In this document: positions 31,540 to 43,792 of the stretch, piece after piece
Layout: every line of letters starts with the position of its first letter
Numbering within the stretch: the first letter of the stretch is position 1
Source of the DNA: Cryptomeria japonica
Taxonomy: Eukaryota > Streptophyta > Pinopsida > Cupressales > Cupressaceae
Reading direction: 5' to 3'
Assembly (NCBI RefSeq): GCF_030272615.1
Contig: NC_081408.1
Coordinates: 764,292,173 to 764,356,172 of the forward strand
DNA: 64,000 nucleotides
Translations under genes and position numbers: made by a program
Notes under the pieces: generated by a model
Seen by the model: only the letters and a program-made list of their open reading frames with translations
Told to the model about the DNA's origin: nothing
The model's database searches: none

Positions 31540-32764
31540 TTGTGGCTTCCTTGAGGTACTTCTATGCAATAGCATTATGTCTTTTTTTCTACATTATAAT
31601 GTTCCCAAAGAGACATGTCTACAAAGTATTCTTGCTACCTTAACTTATTCTTCCTTCTTAGATCCACTTATGGTCGTGCATAGCATACATGACTATGGGA
31701 CATAATAGATCCCATCTTCATCTTCTCATATTTTTCCTATATCATCATGTGCTCTGTATTTACACTTTTTTTCTCCTTCAAGACTTATGAGCCTCATCTT
31801 CTATATTGGTATAGTCAACTCCTACACATGCACTATCATGTGCTTCCTCCAATGCCTACAATTAAGTTATTTCCACATTCTCTTTTCTTCTCACCCTCTA
31901 TGAGGATACCTTATCCTTTCAAGGATTGTGGCTAATTCATTATCTTTCAATGCCCTCACAATGTCAACCTCTTTAACTAGTTCCTATGAAAACTCACACT
32001 TCATCCTATCCTACACTTTGCATGATGATTCCTCATCCATGTCTTCTACACTTCTAGCTTGTGTAGGCTCATGTACAATGTATGTATTATCCCTTCCAAA
32101 ATTGGGATGATTACCTTCTACTAAGGGAAGATATATTTCTCTTTTTCCTAGCTCTTTTTTCCTAATTTGCTTTTGGTTTGACCATTGTTATGCCTTCCTT
32201 GGCATACCTCTATGCAATAGCATTGTGCCTCTTCTTCTATATCACAATGTCCCCAATGAGACATGTCTACACAGTACTCTTGCTACCATCTATTCTTCTC
32301 TCCTCTTAGATCCACTTGTTGCCTTCCATAACACACAAGTATAGGACATATAGGTCTCATTTTCTCATCTTTGTCCTACATCATCATGTTCTTTGATTTG
32401 CATATTTTTCTCATTCAAGACTTATGAGTCCCATCCTCTATATTGATGTAGTTGACTCCTACATATGCACTATCTTGTGCTTCCTTCAATGCTTGCAATA
32501 AAGTTATGCCCACATTCTCTTCTCTTCCTCGCCCTCTATGAGGATATCTCCTTTCAAATATTGTGGCTAATCCTCCTCATTATATTTCCATGCCCTCATA
32601 ATGACCCCCTATTTGGCTAGTTCATATAACAACTCACCATTTATCCCATCATACACTTTTCATGGCAACTCCTCCATAAATTTGGTGCTTCTAGCTTGTG
32701 TAGGCTTGTGTGCAATGTACATACAATTTGTCCTAAAGTTAGGATGATTACCTTCTACTATAAC
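31540..32764. repeat. Diverged tandem duplication, about 0.65-kb period
   Basis: Blocks in 31540-32125 recur in the same order at about 32187-32764. Examples are tatgcaatagcatt, gagacatgtctaca, tcaagacttatgag, tatgaggata and ggatgattaccttctacta. Divergence is high, so this is an old duplication. No conserved reading frame spans either copy, so I cannot say whether it was once coding. Confidence 0.75.
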
Positions 32765-33848
32765 TTCTTTGATTTCTTCTCTTCCACATTCACTAGCCTC
32801 CTAGATTCAATCCTTTAGAAATATTCCAATAACGCTCTGGGTGAACAAAACAAATGCATCATTTTGGATACCATTGAGGCACACTATTGCCTTGCCTTGG
32901 CACTTTCTCTGCTCCTAGAGATCTATCCATCCTTTTGTTGCATCCTCCTCCTTTTAGACCTCATACCAAACTTGTACTTTAATACCTAGCCTATAGGCTA
33001 TAATCTCCTTCCATTTCTATGTGTTTTGTTTGTGTTTTCTCCATAACTCAACTACTTGCAAGCTATTGGGATAGGTTTCATACACCTTGTAATCCTAATT
33101 ATCACATTTATCAATTATTTTATTATATATCTATACACCCACATATTTGACCATCCAACTTGGAGCAACGCTTTATGTCACTTGTAGTTTGAATTTTGGT
33201 AATTGTAAGCCTCACTTAGTTCATCGAAGTTTCTAAATGCAAGTATGACAACTTGTGAGGTGTGTAAGAGGTTTTATACAAAGAGCAAGATGAAAGGGAA
33301 TTAATTTTGGACTTGGAGAAAATCAAGGAGGAACTTTTAGCTAGTAAGATCTTCATGAGCATGCTTTCAAAATAGAAGATAAGACCAAATTGAGTGCCCA
33401 AAGTTGGTGACCGAAGTTTCATTTTACCATTAGTTAGCTTATTTTTGGCATTAGATTATGCAACTAGATTTGGGTACCTAACCAATGATTTTTAGCACAT
33501 GGTTTTGGATGCCATTGATGGTTTGTGGATTTAGATTTTTCCTATATGTTAAGTGCTCAATATGTAGGTATTATCATATTATATTGCGTGTACCATTATA
33601 CTACCAAAATATCTCCAAATTTGTATATTTGTGTGATCTCTTGTGAAAGATTGAACTTAATTGTATTCTAGCTAAGTTTACTAATAATACATTGGTTTGT
33701 GATTTAAAGGCTATTTTTCCCCAAAATTACTTACCCAACATAAATATTGCATCATCTATTGTATGTGTTATAGTGTAAGCCTAAATAATTTTCCTTACTA
33801 TACTACTTTCCTCATAGGTTAATATTACAAAGTTTATGTAGCATTCCT
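32765..33848. other. Non-coding stretch
   Basis: No gene or terminal repeat is recognised; C/T-rich to 33050, AT-rich after. Confidence 0.4.
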
Positions 33849-34430
33849 TTTATTTGATATCAAATCTTGGCCATTTGTTGAGATCTTAGGTGAATTAATT
33901 CTTGTTTGATTGTGATTTTTGCATGAGTAGACTCTAGTTATAGGAAAAATAGCAAGCACATCTTAGGTGGAGATGGACTAGGATATTTAGGAGCAACTTT
34001 TCTATGTTACTTGTCCATAGTTTTGGGATTCCCTTTTGACACCTTTATGTATTGAGTATTTAATTTATTGGATACTTGGAATGGAGTTTGTATAGTGTAT
34101 TTTTTAAGAACAGTGCATTTATCTAGATTAGTGTTTGCATTATATCCTAAAGACTCCTTGCTTGGATGATAATGTAAATAGTTTTGTTATTGACTGATAC
34201 ATCAAATCAGTTCAGAGTTTTGAGGCTAGATTTTTTACTGAATGGGTTTTTCATGCTAGAATTTTTATTGAATGGGTTTTCCTAGGATGTATCATTATGT
34301 TATGGAAAATGTTTTCTTTTTTTGTTAATCTCCTACAAATTATTTTAGATAGAATTTTATGTTCAACTTTCCTCTTAAATAAATGTAGGAAGCAATTTTT
34401 ACCTCACCTTCCTTTCATTTGATATCAAAT
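33849..34430 (+). mobile_element. Decayed copia LTR-PBS junctions
   Basis: Near-identical blocks ttgatatcaaatct occur at about 33857 and 34420, each after a pyrimidine-rich end (cctttta, cctttca). They look like the copia PBS TTGGTATCAGAGC after C/G to T/A decay. The second is followed 130 bp later by a gag remnant, which supports the reading. LTR starts are not resolved. Confidence 0.45.
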
Positions 34431-34559
34431 CTGATCAACTTAGTTCCTAGGTGATAGGAACAAGTTTTTTTGTACTAATCTTGATTGAGTTGGAGCATGC
34501 ATATAGAAGACAGGAGATAGAAAACACATCAAACTAGAAATGGAAAAACTAATTGTCAA

Positions 34560-35153
34560 TTTGAGTTGTGGATGCTCAAGATGGACTATTTTCTCATAGA
34601 TCAAGATTTGTGGGCTATAGTATCTAGGTCCAAACAAATTATAGTGTCACTTAATGATTGGGTAGTGTTGGATTGAAAGGTAAGAAGCCTTAAGTGCTTT
34701 TTCTTGGAAAAATATGCTATTGAATTTCTATGAAGATTTACCATAAAAACCCTCTATGAAATGTTGGGTAACCTATACCAAGATAAATCCCTATTTTGTG
34801 GAAGAATTTGTACACTTTGAGGATGGGTGATGATGATTCTATTACTAAGCACCTTAATGCATTCGATATTATTGTAAACTAGTTATAATCTATGGGCATA
34901 AAGATAGAAGAGGTAGATCAATGCATGATGTTTTGTGTTCTTTTCCAAACTCATGTGACAACCCAATAATGCCTATTAGAAGTAATATTTCAAAGCAAGT
35001 GCTTGAGTATATCATGGTCAATCTTCTCCTAGAGGAAATGAGGCAGAAAGATATCAATTCCATCAAGGAAACATTATTTACTCATGAAAGGTCTAAAGAA
35101 AAAATAAGAAGGAAAATGACATATCTAAATCTTGAATTAGATATAAGTTCTTA
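34560..35153 (+). pseudogene. copia gag (UBN2-type) relic
   Basis: Across two or three frames the translation follows the plant copia gag: FELWMLKMDYFLIDQDLW, then DWVVLD and KVRSLK, then MLGNLYQDKSL, LRMGDDDSITKHLNAFD, MGIKIEEVDQCM and LCSFPNSCDNPI, ending LLLEEMRQKD and HERSKEK. Stops and frameshifts separate the blocks. A zinc knuckle and pol are not recognisable downstream. The region deleted from the copia element at 20 kb is the part preserved here, although they need not be the same family. Confidence 0.75.
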
Positions 35154-36107
35154 GAAAGTATAAGGTAAAATATTGGAGTTGTTACAAGACAAGTCCCTTC
35201 AAAAGAGAATACAAGGTGGAGAAAAAGAAAAACATGATGTGTGACCTATGAGGATGAGGCACATGCAACTAATCATTCTTTCCTTTGTATTTATTAGAGT
35301 ACATATTTGTATCTAGTCTCAAAATATTTTGCATTAAACATCAAAATAATGAGGTGTAAAAAAGATATTGACATTTGGTACAAATAGCACAACTGATGTG
35401 ATATTTAACTCAGGTGATGAAAAATAGAAAATGTAAGAAGAAAATGCATACCTTGCATAAAAGTTACATTTTTAATTAAATATATTCTAAAGTTTGAACC
35501 ATTTAGAGCTAAATGACTTGAAAGAATTCTTAGATTGTTTAGAGTTGGAGTGGGGAGGTGACAACATCTAAGGAGAATGCAAGTGTCATATAGAATTGGG
35601 ATCTATTAGGAGTGCTAAAGGAAGGCCACTACAGATATGAAAAAATCATTGAAAGAGGAGCACTTTGTGGCTGATCTCTTAGAAAGAGCAAACTAGAGCC
35701 TCTAGATTTCATGATCAAAACAAGAGTCTAGGGCACTCCAAACCTAGAAATTTCAGATGGGGAGAAGGTCGCTATTTTTTGTTTTAAGCCATCTCCTAGG
35801 GAGGATCACCATTTCTAGTTTTCAATAAACCCTTTTTTTCTAAGAGATATTTATTATTTTCAACTATCTCCGTTCTTACTTCTTATTGAAGACTCTTAAG
35901 GAATAAATGTTAAACCCATGGTAGTTAGGCCTTCTAAGGAAAAATTCTTGACATATGTTTGTAGTTCTGCAAAAAAAAAAGATCATTTATGGTAAATCTT
36001 TAGCTTGTGACTATTTACCAGCAGATTCCTATTATGTCCATTAATTGTGCTAGTTAAACAACACTATTATCATAAACCTAGATGATTGGATAGGGTCAAA
36101 GTCATCA
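35154..36107. other. Non-coding, possibly decayed copia interior
   Basis: This follows the gag relic but no protease or integrase motif can be read in any frame. Confidence 0.3.
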
Positions 36108-39100
36108 TGTAATGCCCGCCAAAATACCCTAGAGAAATAAACCAAAATCTGCTAAAAAGGGAGATTTTTTTTCTTTAAGTTAATCTTCATTACAATGCTA
36201 ATACTAACATCTAGAAGGCAACATTACAACCATTAGTCATCAATGCATCATTAACTATTTACATGATTACATGAATCAACATGAACATAACCATGAAACC
36301 ATATTACTCAAGCGAAATGACCATTTAATTATTAACACAATTTCTATATAAACTCATACAATGCAAATCCATTCCCTAGGGTATCTCAACACCACTACTT
36401 GACAAAATCCTAACACATTATATATCCATCTTAGAACATCATATTCTATTATCCAACAATTCATTTACTTCTCATGCAATTATAATGAATCATTAACACT
36501 TAGGTATAATTTAATCACATAACTTGCCCTTTTAGATTCCTTTAGAAACTACCAAATCAAATACTTTTGATAACCACTCTTTATTCATCAATCACTCAAC
36601 ACTTCATTAATCTAAGTGCATTTAACCTTCTCCTACATATGGAACTAATTTATTTCCTTAAGCACAACCTTTTGCAACTCATCAAGATTACTTTTCATAT
36701 TCATATGCAAGATTATAATAGAGAGCACTTATCTATTTCCAAATAAGATTATGTGCCACTAAACAAATGCAAGTGTCATGTGTTACCTACAAGAATAAAC
36801 ACTATCTAGTATTTTAATCCCCTAATCCATCATAAGATCGCATTCCCGTCATAATGAGCATTTCTATAACACAATCCATATATGAATATATCATCATAGT
36901 CCTATAACAATGAGTCCAAATATACAAGAGCCCATGGAAAAACACATAGTCTCTTTTGCTACACCTCATCCTATTGCATAATCATACAAGTTATGTAAGT
37001 ATACATTCTTATTCCACATTTACATGTCATCGTAAAAAACATTGTCACTAATACATAGAATTCAGCTCAATAGGTCTTCCACATATTGAAGAGTCATACA
37101 ATCCATAAAATATACAATTACACATTTATTTTCCATATCTCAAGATAACTAACATTGAAGATTAACATCTTTCCAGTCAAGGCATACATAAATACTAACA
37201 TATCCGCTACCATCCACAAGATGTACACAAGACATTGCATTTATATCTCTCATTCATTTCATTCCTCGCTAATCAAAATAACATATGTACAATAGAATAT
37301 CGGATTACAACCATCTCACTCAATACATCTCATTCTAAATTCAATCTACTACAAGTCCTATTATACATGTTCTCAATATACATAATATATAATCTTCTCT
37401 CCAATTGCATCCTTCATTTCGCATGATATCAATTCAAGTTACTTAGAATAGGCTCCAAGAACCATTCACATGATGAGATAATATAAATCCTTGTCCATGC
37501 ACACTAACATCCAAGGAAGATTATCCCAATGGTAGAAGGCATCAAACCACCCAACCATGTGGAACCAAATAGGAACCACCCCTGTGCTAGGAGATGACAA
37601 AGGTTCCAACTCACACTCAAGACCTAAGCTAACACCTAACAACAAAAGGATACAACATGACATCACAAAACTCCAACATAGGAAATATAACATCAAAATA
37701 CATCACATGGCTAAATCAAGCAAATAACCTTCAAAGGCACAAACAACAAATCAAGGCATATGAATAATGGACACATGTGGGGTAGAGTGTCATCACATGC
37801 TAACCTCATGTGGCATTTGTCTCCACCTTGGAGTCACTCAAGGGAGATTGGGTATACCACTCCAACAGTCTTCCCAATCTAGGATCCCAAAACCACATCC
37901 CTGGGTCCATCCAATTGGGGCATACAACATCATATTATTTTTCTTGATTAGGTGAATTCCTAAATACCTAGACTACTAATCAATTATTAATAATGTTATC
38001 ACTTGCAAATTAAAATGTAAACTCTTCATGCAGTTCCATAGGTCTAGACCCTCCTTCAAGAGATCTAGTGCTCATAATCTAGGTCCAACACATGCAAGAG
38101 CCCACTCTCCCAGCCATGGACCAAACCATAGGGTAAAACATAAAAAAATACATTATAATAACAACATGAAGCTCAACATATAACAAGGATCATAAATCTA
38201 ACAACACAAAAGATAACCATCATCATTCCACTAAGGCTAAACATCAAGTAATCAAGTCATAAACTCATAATGCTATAATGCAACAATAAAGAGAGCCTCG
38301 AGAATATCAAATAAACATAATCAAGGGAAATACATGAATCAATCAGCATAGAGTACTCCTCCACAGCGAGGCACAACATATCATCTCGTTGGAGCTGCAC
38401 ATAAACCTCCTCAACAATAAGGATACACTCAACTTGCTGGAGCAACATAACAATACCTCAACAAACAAGTGCAAGACCAATTTTCAGAGCCAAAATGGAT
38501 TCACATGCATAAAAAATGCATAGCACAATGCCCAAAATCACCAAAAATGATAGTGCATAGCCTCTAGAGTCAAAACCCATCAATAAAAGTCAATAGGAAA
38601 GTCAAAAACCTAACCAAAAATATGTTGATATTGTTTTAGCACTTTTGTTACTACTTTGGCGCTATTGACTCCCAAATTAGCGCTCTTGTAGCCTATTTTA
38701 GCGTTTTTGTATTGAGTTGCAACTTTTGGGAAAACGAAAAAATATGAAACAATCAACCATGCCCAGATTCGGGCAGATGCATAAGCATAAACTTAAATCA
38801 ACCCAGAACACAAAAGAGACCCCCACAAATGTAGGATAGGGTTTACACAAGCCTAGAGAGGTCATAAAACCAAGACATTGATCACAATCAATGATCATAT
38901 GCACAAAAATGCTTCGCAGTGACATCCATACAAGTGCAGGTCATAACAAAGGATCTCCAAACTTTAAGAGACCTTGAAATAGGGTTTACAAGAGCAATAC
39001 AACCACCACAACACAAATACTATAGCATAGAATAATCACAGGGATAATAAAACCAAAAAACTACATCTCCAAACACCCATTTCTACCCAAACTCAAGTTT

Positions 39101-39796
39101 AAAATCACAAATTACAACTTAAAGCATTCCCATTGAAATTTTCCCTTCAATAGACAAAATAAATAACTGAAATCAAATCCATATTTTTCCCAAATAATCT
39201 TTTAGCAGTCACGAAGAAAACAACTCTTTTCAAAAATCAAAATGCAAGAATGGAAAAAGATCTCCAACCTGGAAGTAGAGTGATGGTAATGCAATCATAG
39301 AAGAGCAAAAATCCAAACCAGCAAGCTTTCCAAAATCCAATCCAACCAAGCAATTCTCACTCCAAGCAATTCGAAAATCCAAAAGTCACAGGAAGATATC
39401 TAGAAGCACACCCCACAAATATGCTTACCAAACCAATAAATAAGATCTCATTCAAAACTACAGAAAAATATCCGCCAATCAAAATATTCCAATAAAATAT
39501 ATTCTATACCAACCCCCCTTCCAAAAATCGAGTTAAGAATATAAAATAATATTATTTACTTACCTTCAAATCTCAACCATTAAAATAATAGGGTAGGTAT
39601 AAACACAATATTTAATTACTCAATTAGTAACAAGAGGATGTAATAATAATATATAATAAACAATAATATTAAATTAAATCCCAATAAAATAAATCAAAGG
39701 CATTATAAATAAATGTTTCAATTAAATATAAACTACAAATAATATAAATAAATAAACAAACAATTAAATAATAATATCCTCTAGAATACTCCTTCC
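36108..39796 (-). mobile_element. Probable remnant of a long TGTAATRCCCC-family LTR, minus strand
   Basis: The plus-strand bases at 36108 read TGTAATGCCCGCC. In minus orientation they end ...GGCGGGCATTACA, matching the 3' end of the 4.1-kb LTR at 63501 (GGCGGGGCATTACA). Around 37770-37800 the minus strand has a tgtgatgacact block, also found near 62430 of that LTR. The opposite end and a TSD are not found, so the extent given here is a guess. Otherwise the stretch is AT-rich with no coding content. Confidence 0.35.
38640..38712 (+). repeat. Small cluster of GCGCTATTG-like repeats
   Basis: Four spaced variants (tagcacttttg, tggcgctattg, tagcgctcttg, tagcgtttttg) resemble the larger array at 50985-51240. 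Confidence 0.6.
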
Positions 39797-41070
39797 ACCG
39801 ATATCACTATGCCTCGTCGATGAATGGATCTATTGTCTCACCGAAGCCTTTCTTTATCCTCTCTTGTCGTCTTCCACCAATAAAGTTGTATCGGTGAAAC
39901 AACGCATATCGGAGACATGCCTTTTAGCCTCCTCAAAACCTATTTCCTCATCGATATCTTTTATCGATGTAACTTCCTTTTGTCTGATTGATCTTATTCT
40001 TCTAATGAGAACGTTTCTTTCGATGAGTCCCTTTGCACCAATGGTATTTTCTCCCTGAAGACCTTTTCCCGTCGATGAAAACCATCTCCACTCTCCTTGA
40101 TATCTTTTGTCGATGGAATTACTATCTTCGATGAGTCCTTTTTGAAGTTCATCAGCATATCCTTTCTTTCGATACCCTTTTTATATCGATGAGACATCGT
40201 TGGGTCTCATGTCGAAGAAACCTTGGGCTTCGGTAACTTCTTTGTTCCTTCCATCGAATCACTTTTTCTGTCGACATCACTACACTCCATCGATGAATGG
40301 GTCTATTGTTTCATCGAGGCCATCTTTCTTTTGATGATTTGCTTCCACTATCATCTTTCATCGATGAGCTCATTAGTAATCTTTCCCAATAAAGGTGCAT
40401 CAGTAAATCCACACACATCGGTATCTTGCCTTATAGCCTCCTCGAAACTCACAGTCTTAGCGATATCTTTTATCGATGTAGCTTCCTTCTATTTGGCGCC
40501 GATGGTTGTATTTCCTTGGAAGCCTTTTCCCGTCGATGAAAATCGTCTCTGCTTTCTTCGATATCCTCTTTCGATGGAATCATTGCTCTCGATGAGTCCC
40601 TTTTAGAGTTCATCGGTGTTCCCTTTCCTTCAATACCCTTCTTATATCGATGAAAATCTCTTATGTTTTATCGACTTTCCTTTCGATGAAACTGTCACTG
40701 TCGGCCAATAACTTCAATATCTCTTCGACACCCTCCTTTTCTCAAAAGACTTGCCTTTCGATGAAACTGTCACTGTCGGCCAATAACTTCAATATCTCTT
40801 CGACACCCTCCTTTTCTCGAAAAGTCCTATCAATGAAACCTTCCCCAGTTTCTTCGATCTCATCATTTCGGTATAACTTTCTTCTTTGGTGAATTCATTT
40901 CATGTCCTACCAACACCGTAGTTTCTTCAGTAGCCTTGCTTCATCGACAGAACCTCCTTCGGTTTCTTCGATATACCTTCTATCGATTAGTCCCTTTTGA
41001 ATTTCATCGAGGCCCAAGTCTATTCGATAAATCATCTTATCGATGAAACATCAATAGGTCCCATCGATCC
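39797..41070. repeat. TCGAT-rich degenerate repeat array
   Basis: I count about 25 TCGAT pentamers in 1.27 kb, mostly as TCGATGA. A higher-order duplication has a period of 473 bp (gatgaatgg at 39819 and 40292 with matching order of blocks). A 75-bp unit is repeated almost exactly at about 40671-40820. The array is far richer in CpG than its surroundings. No coding frame is consistent across copies. Confidence 0.8.
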
Positions 41071-41400
41071 AACAGGTCTACCATTTCGGTAAAACTAGAC
41101 ATTTTGGTGAGAGGTTAGTGTGTTCATCCGATGGCTTTGGTTTGGATGATAACTTTTAGGATTCTAACGTCGGTGGTAGTTTCAAGGGTTCTATCAAAAT
41201 TATTAGGGCATGCTTGATTTACTTAAAGCTTTTCCCGTGACACTCATTTAGGGCCTTGAGGGCTCTCGAACTATTTTCTCTAAGATGGTAGCTCCCTGCA
41301 ATCTCTCTGTAGAAATATTAATGGAATTTGCCTCGTTTATATTTATTGAGTTTATGCTCTTTGATGGTTAATCACTCTCGTATTATGTTTCTGAAGATTT
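41071..41400. other. Non-coding stretch
   Basis: Nothing recognisable between the TCGAT array and the LINE 3' end. Confidence 0.4.
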
Positions 41401-41893
41401 TTTGAGACTAATATTTTGAGTTGTGTGTCCTAACAGGGTGACCATCCAGGCAGGTATGATATATTGCATAAGTTGACCTGTTCGGTTTTCCTTTTCCCTA
41501 ACATTTTGGTGAAAGATTTTCTCAAGATTTTGTGCAGCATAAGGAGCAGAGCATGCTTAACCCTTTGTTTAAGGAATAGTAAGAACCGTCGCCCTCAAAT
41601 GGCAGCATCACCCCAAGAGTTGGGCAATCTGCTGCTCAACTTTGCACAGAAGATTTCTACATACAATCTTCATTATTTTGGACAAGTTCCCTTTGTGATC
41701 TTGTATCTCCATTGTATTGCATTATTAATTTTTCTGATCCTTGAGGGATCTGGGCTAGACCGGAGGTTTTCTTCCCTCCATTCTTTCCTACAGGTGCCCA
41801 CACCGAATGGAGGTGTAAATGTAAATCTATCTATTTTTTAAATTAATAAAATTCTTTGGCCTCGGCCTTTTATCGATCAAAAAAAAAAAAAAT
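41401..41893 (+). mobile_element. LINE 3' end with poly(A)
   Basis: The stretch ends aataaaattctttggcctcggcc...atcgatc followed by 14 or more A. The layout matches the end of the LINE at 8720-8762 (aatataatatggctttgcctttactgat then A-run), so it is a related 3' UTR. The 5' limit is approximate and no matching TSD was found. The 125-codon frame inside has no motif and is probably chance. Confidence 0.6.
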
Positions 41894-41939
41894 CCTCACA
41901 ATCACAACTCTCAAGAGGGCTAATCATAATAAGAGGTAG

Positions 41940-42335
41940 GTACATAAATAATTACATAAACAATAAATAACCCAAAAATAAATAAATAAACAATAAATAA
42001 GATAAATAAATAATTAATAAAGAAGATAAATAAATAAACAATAAATAAGATAAATAAATAAATAAACAATAAACAAATAAGCAAAATGGATAATGAATAA
42101 GTAAATGTACAGACAAGCATGAATGCTTCAACCAGTAATTAAACAATAAATAAACAATTAAATGTACGGATACATATAAATGCTCTAGCCAATATAATTT
42201 AAACTCAATAGTATAAATATCTCCCACATATATATAAAATATAACAAATAAATACATAATAAATAAATGAGTGTATAGATAGGCATAAATACTCAACCAA
42301 TAATAAATAAATAAATAATAATGCAATAAATCAAA
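41940..42335. repeat. TAAA/AATAAATA-rich low-complexity stretch
   Basis: Imperfect tetranucleotide runs of the form aataaataaa occupy most of this region and generate meaningless hydrophobic frames on the minus strand. Confidence 0.85.
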
Positions 42336-42394
42336 AGCTCAAATAATAAATATTTAATTAAACATTAGACCATAAAATAATAATAATATAAAAT

Positions 42395-43045
42395 GGGTCT
42401 TCGGGGGTTGATCCAGTTCTTTCTGTAGAGAAGGTTAAATGGGAACCACCGAGAAAACAATGGATAAAGATCAATTTCGATGGTGCATCAAAAGGAAACC
42501 CGGGAACCTCAGGTGCGAGTGTGGTGGCGAGAGACGACAACGGATCTATCCTATTCAAAGGAGCTCAGCAATTGCAGGATGGCACCAACAATGAAGCAGA
42601 GATCTAGGCGGCCTTTCTAGCAACAGAACTAGCCTCAAACATGAAAGTCTAAAGGCTTCATTTAGAAGGGGACTCTCAGATAGTGATTAATGCAATAGCT
42701 AAAGGCACCACGCCATGTTGGAAGCTAAACAGATGGGTAGCGATGATCCGAGAGAAATTCAACACATTCATGGAGTTCTGTGTCACGCATATTAGGAGGG
42801 GAGCAAATACGTTGGTAGATGTGTTATCAAACATTGGAAGTGAATTGGATAGTTGTGCGGCTGTTAGTGAACAGATTTTCTCTTTGTTTTTAAATGATTA
42901 ATCTTAAACTCTATTACCTTATTCTAAGAACAAATGATTCACTGAACAGTTGGGTAAGTGTTGTTCGAATCACTTCCCTCTGAATTTTTGCATAGGTACA
43001 GCTCCCTATCTTAGTTTTTCATGGAATGTGTTTTTTTTTTTTTTA
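42395..43045 (+). mobile_element. 5'-truncated LINE fragment with RNase H relic
   Basis: The frame reads WIKINFDGASKGNPG (first Asp), NNEAEI followed by TAG at about 42606, then a second TAG, HLEGDSQIVI (second Asp) and HIRRGANTLVDVLS, ending at TAA 42899. This is the same RVT_3 RNase H as at 6.8 and 25.8 kb, with two stops. The 3' end has a T-run and gaatgaaagcttttaaccc, resembling the tail at 26310-26336. TSDs are not found. Confidence 0.8.
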
Positions 43046-43792
43046 TATCTGAATGAAAGCTTTTAACCCGAAAGTGTGTAAGGCTGCCTATTTCATTCTT
43101 GGATGAAAGGCTGAAGTTTTTCACATGTCTCACAAACAATGAAAGCTATTTTCCTTAATTTTTCAATGCATGTAACTACAGCAATTGAAACAAAGTTCAA
43201 TATACTTTTTCCACCTAAACTAATAAAAGACGAACAAATTTAAGGAAAAATAATTTTGCCCTCAATCATGAATCTTTTCTAAAGTAAACAACACATTCAA
43301 AGGAAAGAACATCAGAGGAATAATGAATTATTGCAATGGAATGATTGTTACTATTACTTGATTAGATGATCATATGCAAAGACATGTTATCTATTCGGAT
43401 TCAAAATACACAGATTTTCCTTCTCCCAAAAACAATATGATCAGATTTCATATATATATCCTTATGCAACAATGACACAAAAATACATCTGCCAATCTTT
43501 TTCCATCGCAAGTCTCAACAATCTGATTCTTCCTTTGATTAAAACAGAAAATGCCAAAATGAAAACTTGAGTCGAAGCTCACAAAATTAGTTACTAAATC
43601 CAACCCTTCTACCATCTACTTTACTTAATTTATAGTCTAAACGGGGGAGGTCTCCCTGAAAACTCGACCACTCCCCAGTAAAACAGTTATGAAACCAACA
43701 AGAAATATTTTGGGACAGATGTCCCAAAGTCTTTGCATAACCATGAGAAATTATAAAAATAAAGGAAATTAGTCCTAAATTGATGCATTATG
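43046..43792. other. Non-coding 3' flank of the unknown minus-strand frame
   Basis: No gene or repeat is recognised. Confidence 0.4.

Noticed and set aside
39994-40606. Frames on both strands within the TCGAT array
   Set aside because: They do not persist between the two 473-bp copies; repeat composition explains them.
41920-42326. Minus-strand frames looking like transmembrane proteins (Tyr/Leu/Ile/Phe-rich)
   Set aside because: They come from the TAAA-rich simple repeat.
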